In this document: positions 29,377 to 37,831 of the stretch, in pieces | Numbering within the stretch: position 1 is the stretch's first letter | Layout: every line of letters begins with the position of its first letter | NCBI RefSeq assembly: GCF_001426705.1 | Contig: NZ_LMFC01000002.1 | Location: 600,559-664,558, forward strand | Origin: Cellulomonas sp. Root485 | Lineage (GTDB): Bacteria > Actinomycetota > Actinomycetes > Actinomycetales > Cellulomonadaceae | Direction: 5' to 3' | DNA: 64,000 nucleotides | Program-made: the position numbers and the translations under genes | Notes under the pieces: generated by a model | Database searches by the model: none | Told to the model about the DNA's origin: nothing | Seen by the model: the letters and a program-made list of their open reading frames with translations, nothing else

Positions 29377-30236
29377 GCGACGAGATGCCGACGACCGCCG
29401 CACCCCTGATCGGCGAGGGGTCGCTGGACCCCGACGCGCTCGAGCAGGTGATCGCCGCGGACGACGCCCGGTTCAAGCACGACTACCTGGAGATCCGGGA
29501 CCTGCGGGTGGTGTTCGACGGTTTCGTCGCCGTGGCGGGCGTCGACCTGACCGTGACGCAGGGCGACCTGCGGTTCCTCATCGGACCCAACGGCGCCGGG
29601 AAGACCACGATCGTCGACGCCATCACGGGGCTGGCGCCGGCGACCGGGTCCATCCGGTTCGGCGGCGTCGAGCTCGTCGGGAAGCCGTCGCACAAGGTGG
29701 CCCGGGCGGGGGTCGGTCGGACGTTCCAGACGGCCAGCGTGTTCGACGAGCTCACTGTGCTGCAGAACCTCGACATCGCGGCGGGCTCCCGTCGGAAGGC
29801 GCGCGTCATGCTGCGGCGTCGGACGGGGATCCCGGACGCCGTCGAGGCCGCGTTGGAGACCGTCGGTCTGACGCACGCGCGCGACTCGCTGGCCGGGGTC
29901 CTGGCGCACGGGCAGAAGCAGTGGCTGGAGATCGGGATGCTGCTCGTGCAGGACGCCCGGCTGCTGCTGCTCGACGAGCCCGTCGCCGGGATGAGTCAGG
30001 CCGAGCGCGAGGAGACCGGGCAGCTGCTCCAGCGGATCGGCGCGCAGCGCACCGTGGTCGTCGTCGAGCACGACATGGAGTTCCTGCGCAGCTTCGCCTC
30101 GTCGGTGACCGTGCTCCACCAAGGGTCGGTGCTCAGCGAGGGGACGGTCGCGCAGGTGCAGGCGGACCCGAAGGTGGTCGAGGTGTACCTGGGCCGTGGG
30201 GCCGGGGCACGAGGAACTGGAGCGTCGGATGCTTGA
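29373..30236 (+). CDS. urtD: Urea ABC transporter ATPase UrtD
   Basis: A 287-residue LivG-type ATPase. Walker A GPNGAGKTT starts at residue 71; the Q-region is 'GVGRTFQTASVFDELTV'; the signature is the UrtD variant 'LAHGQKQWLEIGMLL' in place of LSGGQ; Walker B is 'LLLLDEPVAGMS'; the switch histidine is in 'VVVEHDMEFLR'. About 35 extra acidic residues precede the domain. The altered signature is normal for UrtD and helps separate it from LivG. The stop overlaps the urtE start by 8 bases. Confidence 0.92.
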   Translation: MSDEMPTTAAPLIGEGSLDPDALEQVIAADDARFKHDYLEIRDLRVVFDGFVAVAGVDLTVTQGDLRFLIGPNGAGKTTIVDAITGLAPATGSIRFGGVELVGKPSHKVARAGVGRTFQTASVFDELTVLQNLDIAAGSRRKARVMLRRRTGIPDAVEAALETVGLTHARDSLAGVLAHGQKQWLEIGMLLVQDARLLLLDEPVAGMSQAEREETGQLLQRIGAQRTVVVVEHDMEFLRSFASSVTVLHQGSVLSEGTVAQVQADPKVVEVYLGRGAGARGTGASDA

Positions 30237-30921
30237 GCTCACAGGGGTGCACGTCGGCTACGGCCGCACGTCCGTCGTGCACGGGGTCGACGTCGAGGTG
30301 GCCGACGGTGGCGTGACGGCGATCATGGGCCACAACGGTGCCGGCAAGACGACGCTCCTGCGGGCGGCGGTCGGGCTGCTGCCCGTGCGGAGCGGGCGCG
30401 TGACCCTGTTCGGCGAGGACGTCTCTCGTCTCAGGCCGCACCAGCGCGTCCGCCGGGGGCTCGCCTACGTGCCGCAGGGCCAGCAGTCGTTCGGCCAGCT
30501 GACGGCCCGGGAGAACCTCCAGCTCGTCGCCGACGGTGCCGGGTCCGCCGGGGCGTCGCGGATGGCCGATGCGCTCGACCTGTTCCCCGCGCTGCGCGAG
30601 TTCCTCGGCCGACGCGCCGGCCTGCTGTCCGGCGGCCAGCGCCAGCAGCTCGCCATCGCGCGTGCCCTGCTGACCGGGCCGCGCGTCCTGATCCTCGACG
30701 AGCCCACCGAGGGCATCCAGCCGTCCGTCGTGCAGGAGATCGAGCACGCCATCGGCACCCTCAGCGCCGGCGGCCTGTCCGTGCTGCTGGTCGAGCAGCA
30801 CGTCGGGTTCGCGCTCGGGGCGGCGGGGCAGTACTACGTGCTGGAGTCCGGTCGCGTGACGCGCTCCGGCGCCGGGGGTGCGGACCAGGAGGCCGACGTG
30901 CGCGCCGCGATGGCCCTATGA
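30229..30921 (+). CDS. urtE: Urea ABC transporter ATPase UrtE
   Basis: A 230-residue LivF-type ATPase, partner of UrtD. Walker A is GHNGAGKTT (34-42), the signature is 'LLSGGQRQQLAIARALL', Walker B is 'VLILDEPTEGIQPS' and the switch region is 'VLLVEQHVGFAL'. The 'EPTEGIQPSVVQEIE' segment is typical of UrtE. The start ATG 30229 is internal to the end of urtD (ATGCTTGA overlap). It is the last transporter gene; the GntR gene follows after 25 bases. Confidence 0.92.
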   Translation: MLELTGVHVGYGRTSVVHGVDVEVADGGVTAIMGHNGAGKTTLLRAAVGLLPVRSGRVTLFGEDVSRLRPHQRVRRGLAYVPQGQQSFGQLTARENLQLVADGAGSAGASRMADALDLFPALREFLGRRAGLLSGGQRQQLAIARALLTGPRVLILDEPTEGIQPSVVQEIEHAIGTLSAGGLSVLLVEQHVGFALGAAGQYYVLESGRVTRSGAGGADQEADVRAAMAL

Positions 30922-30932
30922 GCTGGGAGGTC

Positions 30933-30938
30933 TACGCT
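30933..30938 (+). promoter_or_regulatory. -10 box of the GntR regulator gene
   Basis: TACGCT ends 8 bases before ATG 30947, suggesting that the regulator has its own leaderless transcript besides read-through from urtE. Confidence 0.4.
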
Positions 30939-30946
30939 TCGTGACC

Positions 30947-31651
30947 ATGAGCACGGGTGGGACGACCGGGCTGTCCGAGGATCCGCGATCGCTGCGTGAC
31001 GTGGTCTATCAGCAGCTGCGCGACGAGATCCTCAACGGACGCATCTCCCCGCGGGAGCGGCTCACGGAACCCAAGCTCGGAAAGCTCTTCGACGTGTCCC
31101 GCACCCCCGTCCGCGAGGCGCTGTCCCGGCTGCTGTCCGACGGGCTCGTGGAGCGCACCGACTTCGGGTACGCCGTCGTCGTGCCCAGCCTGGAGGACCT
31201 GCGCAACCTGTACGAGCTGCGCATCACCCTGGAGCTGCGCGGCATCGCCCGGGCCATCGAGAATCCGCAGGTCCGGCACGACGAGGAGCTCCTGCGCACC
31301 GAGCGGGAGAAGTGGGCCGAGCTCCGCGACGCCCCGCCCGAGCCTGACGCCAGCTTCGTGCTGTTCGACGAGGGGTTCCACCAGGTGCTCTCGCGGTCGT
31401 CCGGGAACACCCAGCTCACCGGCGCCCTGGTCACCGTGAACCAGAAGATCCGGGCCGTGCGCATGCACGACTTCGTCGAGACCGACCGCATCACCGCGAC
31501 CATCGACGAGCACCTCGAGATCCTGACCCTGGTGCTCGCCCGGGAGCTGCCGTCGGCCCTGACCGCCCTGCACAAGCACGTGGGGGAGTCGCTGGAGGTC
31601 GTCATGGAGCGCGCGACCCAGTCGATGACCCGCATGGCCCTGGCGGGCTGA
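30947..31651 (+). CDS. GntR-family (FCD-type) transcriptional regulator
   Basis: A 234-residue repressor-type regulator. The N-terminal winged helix (about 14-80) has 'LRDVVYQQLRDEILNGRISP', 'LTEPKLGKLFDVSRTPVREA' and 'LSRLLSDGLVERTDFG'. The C-terminal FCD ligand domain contains 'LYELRITLELRGIARAIE' and histidine-bearing helices ('FHQVLSRSSGN', 'IDEHLEILTLV', 'LHKHVGESLEVV') that in this subfamily bind a metal and a small acid. Its place between transporter and carboxylase genes, and TGTATACA sites just after both promoters, suggest it controls them. GTG 30941 (GGGAGG 10 bases upstream) is the alternative start. Confidence 0.86.
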   Translation: MSTGGTTGLSEDPRSLRDVVYQQLRDEILNGRISPRERLTEPKLGKLFDVSRTPVREALSRLLSDGLVERTDFGYAVVVPSLEDLRNLYELRITLELRGIARAIENPQVRHDEELLRTEREKWAELRDAPPEPDASFVLFDEGFHQVLSRSSGNTQLTGALVTVNQKIRAVRMHDFVETDRITATIDEHLEILTLVLARELPSALTALHKHVGESLEVVMERATQSMTRMALAG

Positions 31652-31670
31652 CTCGCCCGCCCCGCACCCG

Positions 31671-31797
31671 CCACCCCACCGCAACGTCCGCACATTCGGT
31701 CGCCAGGACGCTCGAATCCGCGGACGCTGCGTCGGTCCAGTCGGGACGTCCGCACTCGTGGGGGTTCCGGCGCGCCCGAGTGCGGACGTTGGGGTGG
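31671..31797. repeat. Nested inverted repeats downstream of the GntR gene
   Basis: ACGTCCGCACTCG (31746-31758) and CGAGTGCGGACGT (31777-31789) form a perfect 13-base inverted repeat with an 18-base loop. A second inverted copy of ACGTCCGCAC at 31684-31693, preceded by CCACCCCA (31671-31678), pairs with GTGCGGACGT-TGGGGTGG (31780-31797). The right arm can therefore pair with either left arm. It may be a terminator for the regulator gene, a palindromic intergenic repeat, or a switchable RNA. Confidence 0.6.
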
Positions 31798-31802
31798 TAG
31801 GC

Positions 31803-31878
31803 GTAACGCACCGTTTACGCGAGGGCGCGGGGCGGGAAACACGGTCTCCGTAGCGTGCCGGATACCGGGGTGTATACA
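31803..31878 (+). promoter_or_regulatory. Urea carboxylase promoter region
   Basis: GTAAC-N6-TTTACGCG (31803-31821), GAAACAC (31836-31842), TAGCGT as -10 (31851-31856) and TGTATACA (31871-31878). The 12 bases ACCGTTTACGCG are identical to the urtA promoter copy, and the GAAACAC-to-TAG step is the same 15 bases. Confidence 0.55.
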
Positions 31879-31939
31879 TCCCGCGCCGGGCGCCCCACGG
31901 ACGAGCCCGGCCCACGCACGACCGCATCCGGGGGACGCC

Positions 31940-34900
31940 GTGTTCGACACCCTGCTCGTGGCCAACCGCGGCGAGATCGCCGTCCGCATCCTGCGCACCG
32001 CGCGCGACCTCGGCCTCAAGACCGTGGCGGTGTACTCCGACGCGGACGCGGCGGCCCCGCACGTGCGGCTCGCCGACGTGGCGGTGCGCCTCGGCCCCGC
32101 CGCCGCGAGCGAGAGCTACCTGCGGCCCGAGCTCGTGCTCCACGCGGCCGCCGAGACCGGCGCCGGCGCGATCCACCCCGGGTACGGGTTCCTCTCGGAG
32201 AACGCGCAGTTCGCCCGCGAGGTCGAGGCGGCCGGCATCGCGTTCGTCGGCCCGACGGCGGCGCACCTGTCGGTGTTCGGCGACAAGCACCAGGCACGCG
32301 AGGCGGCGCAGGCGGCGGGTGTCCCGCTGGTCGCCGGCAGCGGGCTGCTGGGGTCGGTCGACGAGGCGCTCGCAGCGGCGTCCGTCGTCGGCTACCCCGT
32401 CATGGTCAAGGCTGTCGGCGGTGGTGGGGGCATCGGCATGCAGGCGTGTGCCGACGCCGACCAGCTGGTGGCAGCGTTCGACCGCGTGCAGCGCCTCGCG
32501 GCGGCGAGCTTCGGCAGCGCCGGGGTGTTCCTGGAGCGGTTCGTGTCCCGGGCGCGGCACCTGGAGGTGCAGGTGTTCGGCGACGGGGCCGGCCGGGTGG
32601 TGAGCCTGGGGGACCGCGACTGCTCGTTGCAGCGGCGCAACCAGAAGGTGGTCGAGGAGGCCCCGGCGCCCGCACTTCCCGACGAGGTCCGCGCGATGCT
32701 GCACGAGTCCGCCCGGGCGCTCACCGCGTCGGTGTCCTACCGGTCCGCGGGCACCGTCGAGTACGTGTACGACGTCGACCGCGGCGAGGCGTCGTTCCTC
32801 GAGGTCAACACCCGACTGCAGGTCGAGCACCCGGTGACCGAGGCCGTGACGCGCGTCGACCTGGTCGCGTGGATGCTGCAGCTGGCGCAGGGCGACTCGT
32901 CGTTCCTGGACGAGGTGCCCGACGAGGGACCGGCGATCGAGGGGCACGCCGTCGAGGTCCGCGTCTACGCCGAGGACCCCCGCAAGGACTACCAGCCCAG
33001 TGCCGGCCTGCTCACGGAGGTCGTCTACCCCGAGGACCCGTCGGTCCGGATCGACGCCTGGGCCGAGACCGGGCAGCAGGTGACCAGCCACTACGACCCG
33101 ATGCTCGCCAAGGTCATCGTGCACGCGGCCGGCCGCACCGAGGCGTTCGCGGCGTCGCGTCGCGCGCTCGCCGCCACCCGGTTCACGGGGGTGCAGACGA
33201 ACCTCCCGCTGCTGCGCGTGGCCGTCGCCCTGCCGGACGTGCTCGCCGCGACGCACACCACCGGGACGCTCGCGGGCGTCACCGACGACGAGCCCTACAT
33301 CGACGTCGTGCGTCCCGGCGTGATGACCACCGTGCAGGACTGGCCGGGACGGCTCGGGTACTGGGACGTCGGCATCTCCCCGTCGGGGCCGATGGACGAC
33401 CTCTCGTTCCGGCTCGGCAACAGCGCGCTGGGCAACGCCGACGGTGCGCCCGGGCTGGAGTGCACGCTGACCGGACCGCGCCTGCGGTTCAGCCACGAGA
33501 CCGTCGTCTGCGTGACGGGTGCGCCGGCGCCGGTGACCGTCGACGGGTCGCCGGTGCCGCAGTGGGAGCCCGTGACGGTACCCGCCGGCGGCGTGCTCGA
33601 CGTGGGCGCTCCGCACGACGCCGGCCTGCGCACCTACGTCCTGCTGCGCGGCGGGCTCGACGTGCCGCTGTACCTCGGGTCGGCGTCGACCTTCTCGATG
33701 GGCGGCTTCGGCGGGTACACCGGCCGCGCGCTCGTCGTCGGCGACACCCTCGTGCCCGGGATCCCGCTCGGCCCGCCACCGGTCGCGGTACCCGAGGAGG
33801 TCCGGCCGCAGCTGGTGCACGAGTGGGAGGTTGCGGTCCAGGAGGGACCGCAGCCGGCACCCTCGTACTTCACGCCGGCGGACATGGAGATGTTCTACGC
33901 CTCCACGTGGCAGGTGCAGACCCACGCCAACCGCACCGGCATCCGGCTGACCGGGCCGAAGCCGCAGTGGGCGCGGCCCGACGGGGGCGAGGCGGGCCTG
34001 CACCCGTCGAACCTGCACGACAACCCGTACTCGGTCGGCGCGCTGAACGTCTCCGGAGACACCCCGATCCTGCTGGGTCCCGACGGCCCGAGCCTCGGCG
34101 GCTTCGCCTGCCCGCTGACGGTCGTCGTCGGCCACCGCTGGAAGATGGGCCAGATCCGCCCCGGCGACACGGTCCGGCTGGTGCCGGTGCCGGACGCGAC
34201 CGCGGACGCCCTGCGCACCGACGACGCCCTGCGCGCGTCCGCGCACCTCGGCCCGGACGTCGCGACCGGTCCCGACGGTGACGACGGCGTGCTGGCCCGG
34301 GTCGCCGGCACCCCCGACGTCGTCTACCTGCGCGGCGGCGACGACAACGTGCTCGTCGAGTACGGCCCGATGGTGCTGGACCTCGGCCTGCGCATGCGAG
34401 TGCATGCCCTGGGCGAGGCGCTCAAGGGCACACCGGGCGTCATCGACATCACGCCCGGCGTCCGCAGCCTGCACGTGCACGTCGACCCGTCGGTCATCTC
34501 GGTGCGCGCTCTCGTCGACGTCCTGGTCGGGCTCGAGGCGTCGCTGCCCGCGACCGAGGACCTCGTGGTGCCCAGCCGTCGCATCCACCTGCCGCTGTCG
34601 TTCGACGACCCGGTGATCGCCGAGGCTGTCGCGCGCTACCAGGCCGGTGTCCGCCCGGACGCGCCCTGGCTGCCGTCGAACATCGAGTTCGTCCGGCGCA
34701 TCAACGGCCTGCCGTCCACCGACGACGTGTTCGACACGATGATGGCCGCCGAGTACCTGGTGCTCGGCCTCGGCGACGTCTACCTCGGCGCCCCGCTGGC
34801 CGTCCCGCTCGACCCCCGGCACCGCCTCATGACCACCAAGTACAACCCGGCGCGCACCTGGACCGCCGCGGACACCGTCGGCCTCGGCGGCCAGTACCTG

Positions 34901-35542
34901 TGTGTCTACGGCATGGACTCGCCCGGTGGCTACCAGCTGGTCGGCCGAACCGTGCCCATCTGGTCCGGGCACCGGCAGCGCGGGGTGTTCGAACCCGGCA
35001 AGCCCTGGCTGCTCCGGTTCTTCGACCGTGTCGTCTGGCACCCGGTCGCCGCCGACGAGCTGCTCGCCCAGCGCGACGCGTTCGCGTCCGGACGCCTGGA
35101 CGTCGAGGTCGAGCACGGCACGTTCTCCTACCGCGAGCACCTCGAGCTGCTGGCCGAGCACGCCGACGACATCGCCGAGTTCCAGTTCCGGCAGGCCGCC
35201 GCCTTCGCCGACGAGCGCGCCGCGTGGGAGCTCGCGGGCGAGTTCGACGCCACCGAGGAGGAACCCGCCCACACGGGAGACCTCGGCGCCGGCCCAGGCG
35301 AGATCGAGCTGCTCGACGGCTGCATCCTCGTCGAGGCGCCGATGGTCGGCAGCGTCTGGCGGATCGAGGCGCAGGCAGGCGAGCAGGTCCGTGAGGGCGA
35401 CCTGCTGATCGCGCTCGAGGCCATGAAGCTCGAGCTTGGTGTCCAGGCACCCGCCGACGGGACGGTGCTGAAGGTCCTCGTCGAACCCGGGCAGCACGTC
35501 GCGCCCGGCGCGCCGCTGGCGATCCTGGCGGTGGGCGCATGA
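31940..35542 (+). CDS. uca: Urea carboxylase, biotin-dependent, single chain
   Basis: A 1200-residue enzyme that carboxylates urea to allophanate using ATP, bicarbonate and biotin. Domain order: biotin carboxylase (about 1-450; ATP-grasp loop 'VKAVGGGGGIGMQ', 'EVNTRLQVEHPVTE' at 288-301), KipA-like AHS2 domain (about 460-780; 'VVRPGVMTTVQDWPGRLGYW', 'ISPSGPMDDLSFRLGNSALG'), KipI-like AHS1 domain (about 800-1010), and biotinyl domain with Lys1163 in 'ALEAMKLELG'. The AHS pair is the carboxyltransferase of urea-type carboxylases and excludes acetyl-CoA or pyruvate carboxylase. Genes for carboxyguanidine deiminase (UAAP1/2) are absent, which argues against guanidine as substrate. Start GTG 31940; the end overlaps atzF by 4 bases. 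Confidence 0.93.
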   Translation: MFDTLLVANRGEIAVRILRTARDLGLKTVAVYSDADAAAPHVRLADVAVRLGPAAASESYLRPELVLHAAAETGAGAIHPGYGFLSENAQFAREVEAAGIAFVGPTAAHLSVFGDKHQAREAAQAAGVPLVAGSGLLGSVDEALAAASVVGYPVMVKAVGGGGGIGMQACADADQLVAAFDRVQRLAAASFGSAGVFLERFVSRARHLEVQVFGDGAGRVVSLGDRDCSLQRRNQKVVEEAPAPALPDEVRAMLHESARALTASVSYRSAGTVEYVYDVDRGEASFLEVNTRLQVEHPVTEAVTRVDLVAWMLQLAQGDSSFLDEVPDEGPAIEGHAVEVRVYAEDPRKDYQPSAGLLTEVVYPEDPSVRIDAWAETGQQVTSHYDPMLAKVIVHAAGRTEAFAASRRALAATRFTGVQTNLPLLRVAVALPDVLAATHTTGTLAGVTDDEPYIDVVRPGVMTTVQDWPGRLGYWDVGISPSGPMDDLSFRLGNSALGNADGAPGLECTLTGPRLRFSHETVVCVTGAPAPVTVDGSPVPQWEPVTVPAGGVLDVGAPHDAGLRTYVLLRGGLDVPLYLGSASTFSMGGFGGYTGRALVVGDTLVPGIPLGPPPVAVPEEVRPQLVHEWEVAVQEGPQPAPSYFTPADMEMFYASTWQVQTHANRTGIRLTGPKPQWARPDGGEAGLHPSNLHDNPYSVGALNVSGDTPILLGPDGPSLGGFACPLTVVVGHRWKMGQIRPGDTVRLVPVPDATADALRTDDALRASAHLGPDVATGPDGDDGVLARVAGTPDVVYLRGGDDNVLVEYGPMVLDLGLRMRVHALGEALKGTPGVIDITPGVRSLHVHVDPSVISVRALVDVLVGLEASLPATEDLVVPSRRIHLPLSFDDPVIAEAVARYQAGVRPDAPWLPSNIEFVRRINGLPSTDDVFDTMMAAEYLVLGLGDVYLGAPLAVPLDPRHRLMTTKYNPARTWTAADTVGLGGQYLCVYGMDSPGGYQLVGRTVPIWSGHRQRGVFEPGKPWLLRFFDRVVWHPVAADELLAQRDAFASGRLDVEVEHGTFSYREHLELLAEHADDIAEFQFRQAAAFADERAAWELAGEFDATEEEPAHTGDLGAGPGEIELLDGCILVEAPMVGSVWRIEAQAGEQVREGDLLIALEAMKLELGVQAPADGTVLKVLVEPGQHVAPGAPLAILAVGA

Positions 35543-37419
35543 CGCGGACGACGATGAGCGACGTGACCAGCACGGACGGTGTGACCGGTGAGGCGATGAT
35601 CCCGACGACGTCCGACGCGGGCGACGACCTCGTGGCCGGTGCTCCGTCGCCCGCCTCCGTCGGTGTCGCGGAGAGCCGCGTGCGTCGCGCCTACGCGCGG
35701 ATCGCCGAGGTCGACCGACCCGAGGTGTGGATCTCCCTCCTGCCCGAGTCCTCGGCGATCGCCGCAGCCCGGGCCGTCGACGCCCGGCTCGCGGACGGTG
35801 CGGTGCTGCCGCTGGCGGGGCTCACGCTCGCCGTGAAGGACAACATCGACGTCGCCGGCCTGCCGACGACCGCCGCGTGCCCCTCCTTCGCGACGGACCC
35901 CGCGGGCCGACCGGGTCAGGCACCCGCGACCGCACCGGCCGTCCAGGCGCTGGTCGACGCGGGTGCGGTCGTCCTCGGCAAGACCAACCTCGACCAGTTC
36001 GCGACGGGGCTCGTCGGCGTCCGCAGCCCGTTCGGTGCCGTCCGGCACGCCACGCTCCCGGACCGCGTCTCCGGCGGGTCAAGCTCCGGGTCGGCGGTCG
36101 CGGTGGCGCTCGGCATCGCGGACATCGGCCTCGGCACCGACACCGCCGGTTCCGGGCGCGTGCCCGCGGCGTTCGGCGGACTGGTCGGCATCAAGACCAC
36201 GCTCGGCCTCGTGCCGACCACCGGCGTCGTCCCGGCGTGCCGCAACTACGACGTCGTCACCACGTTCACCCGCGACCTCGACCTCGGCGTCGTCGCCACC
36301 CGGACGATGATCGGCGCGGACCCGACCGACCCCGCACGCCGGTCGTGGCCGGTCGACGTGCGCCTCGGCCTGCGGTCCGCCCCGGTCGTCGCGGTGCCGC
36401 GGGACGAGGACCTCGCGCCGTTGTCGCCCGGCTGGCGGGCCGCGTTCGACGCGGCGGTGTCCTCCGTCCGCGCGACGGGCGCGCAGATCAGGACCGTCGA
36501 CATCAGCGGCATGCTCTCGGCCGCGCGCCTGCTCTACGACGGCGCGATCGTCGCCGAGCGGTACGAGGCCGTCGGGCCGTTCCTCGCCGGTGCCCCCGAC
36601 GCCGACCCGACCGTGCTGTCGATCATCCTGTCCGGCCGCGACACGCCCGCGCACGCCTACGTCGCGGACCGCGCCCGGCTGGCCGTCGCCAAGGTCGAGG
36701 CCGAGCAGGTCCTGGCCGGCTGCGACCTGCTCCTGCTGCCGACCACCACCGAGCACCCGACGATCGCTGCGGTGCAGGCCGACCCCCTCGCCATCAACCG
36801 CCGTCTGGGCACGTACACGAACTTCGTGAACCTCCTCGACATGGCGGCCGTCGCGATCCCCGCGGGGGAGGCCGACGGCGGACCATTCGGGATCACCGTC
36901 CTGTCCCGCGCGTTCGACGACCAGCTCGCCCTCGACCTGGCAGCCCGCCTGCTGCCGAGTGCCGACGACACGTCCGCCCCGGCGGGCAAGCCGGCCGACA
37001 GGAGCGATGCGGCCCCGCTGCTCGTCGAGACCGGCGTCGACGTCCTCGTGGTCGGTGCCCACCTGCGCGGCCAACCCCTCAACGGCCAGCTCGACGAGCT
37101 CGGCGCCCGGTTCCTCCGCGAGGTCCGTACCTCCGACGCCTACCGCCTGGTCGCGCTCGACACCCAGCCCCGCAAGCCGGGTCTGGTGCGAGCCGGCCCG
37201 GGTGCGGGTGCGCCGATCGCGGGGGAGGTCTGGCGGCTCTCGCCCGGAGCGCTCGGCACGATGCTCGCCGACCTGCCCGCCCCGATGTCACTGGGCCAGG
37301 TCGAGCTCGCGGACGGCACCTGGGTGGTCGGCTTCGGCTGCACGGCCGAGTCCGGGTCCGCCGGAGCCGACATCACGTCGAGCGGCGGCTGGGTAGCGGC
37401 GCTGCGGCAGGGGCTCTGA
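35539..37419 (+). CDS. atzF: Allophanate hydrolase
   Basis: A 626-residue enzyme that turns allophanate into ammonium and carbon dioxide, completing urea breakdown without urease. The amidase-signature domain has the Ser-cisSer-Lys triad: K100 in 'LTLAVKDNIDVAG', S181 in 'SGGSSSGSAVAVA' and S205 in 'GTDTAGSGRVPAAF'. The C-terminal domain (about 495-626, 'VDVLVVGAHLRGQPLNGQL' and 'PGLVRAGPG') is the decarboxylating allophanate-hydrolase domain. The N-terminal 35 residues are disordered-looking. ATG 35539 overlaps the carboxylase stop, so expression is coupled. Confidence 0.93.
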   Translation: MTRTTMSDVTSTDGVTGEAMIPTTSDAGDDLVAGAPSPASVGVAESRVRRAYARIAEVDRPEVWISLLPESSAIAAARAVDARLADGAVLPLAGLTLAVKDNIDVAGLPTTAACPSFATDPAGRPGQAPATAPAVQALVDAGAVVLGKTNLDQFATGLVGVRSPFGAVRHATLPDRVSGGSSSGSAVAVALGIADIGLGTDTAGSGRVPAAFGGLVGIKTTLGLVPTTGVVPACRNYDVVTTFTRDLDLGVVATRTMIGADPTDPARRSWPVDVRLGLRSAPVVAVPRDEDLAPLSPGWRAAFDAAVSSVRATGAQIRTVDISGMLSAARLLYDGAIVAERYEAVGPFLAGAPDADPTVLSIILSGRDTPAHAYVADRARLAVAKVEAEQVLAGCDLLLLPTTTEHPTIAAVQADPLAINRRLGTYTNFVNLLDMAAVAIPAGEADGGPFGITVLSRAFDDQLALDLAARLLPSADDTSAPAGKPADRSDAAPLLVETGVDVLVVGAHLRGQPLNGQLDELGARFLREVRTSDAYRLVALDTQPRKPGLVRAGPGAGAPIAGEVWRLSPGALGTMLADLPAPMSLGQVELADGTWVVGFGCTAESGSAGADITSSGGWVAALRQGL

Positions 37420-37525
37420 CCGCGGGTCCGGATGAGGCCCGTGCAGGCGACCGAGCCGCGAGCCGCGGCACGGGCTGGGTCCGGTCCGCGGTGGCACCCG
37501 ACCCCGGGGCCTGCGGCCCGCGCCG

Positions 37526-37801
37526 CTACCGGCGCCTCACGCGATCCCGTGCCGGCACCCGCAGGCCCGACGCCCGCAGCCGACGGATCAGCTCCTTGGC
37601 ACTGACCAGCTCCGCGCCGAGTGCGACCAGCTCCTCGATCCGCTGGTCCGGCACGTCGTAGTGGTCCCGGTCGAACCCGCGCTCGGGGATGCCCGCCCGG
37701 GCGGCGAACGCGTGCAGCTCCTCCAGCGACGAGTCGCTGACCAGGTGCCCCCAGAGCATGCCGTGGTTCGGCCACATCGGAGGGTCCACGAGCACGGTCA
37801 C
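37526..37801 (-). CDS. DUF4031 family protein
   Basis: A 91-residue small protein: 'MTVLVDPPMWPNHGMLWGHL', then 'VSDSSLEELHAFAARAGIPE', 'RGFDRDHYDVPDQRIEELVA' and 'LGAELVSAKELIRRLRASGL'. This is the conserved DUF4031 pattern with invariant His and Asp residues; function unknown. GTG 37801 has TACGCT 6 bases upstream. It stands alone, convergent with atzF; I see no strong hairpin in the 106 bases between them. Confidence 0.85.
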   Translation of the reverse strand: MTVLVDPPMWPNHGMLWGHLVSDSSLEELHAFAARAGIPERGFDRDHYDVPDQRIEELVALGAELVSAKELIRRLRASGLRVPARDRVRRR

Positions 37802-37807
37802 CGCCCG

Positions 37808-37813
37808 AGCGTA
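37808..37813 (-). promoter_or_regulatory. -10 box of the DUF4031 gene
   Basis: TACGCT on the minus strand, 6 bases before GTG 37801. Confidence 0.45.
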
Positions 37814-37831
37814 GGCGCGTCCCCGCGTTGG

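Noticed and set aside
31800..31939. Guanidine riboswitch before the urea carboxylase gene
   Set aside because: No conserved ykkC-type ACGR motifs or stem arrangement; the region is accounted for by promoter boxes and the TGTATACA site.
30932..35497. Very long open frame on the minus strand opposite the urea carboxylase gene
   Set aside because: Its sequence is the arginine/valine/glycine-rich shadow expected opposite a G+C-rich gene; it crosses the GntR gene and both promoters and has no recognisable domain.
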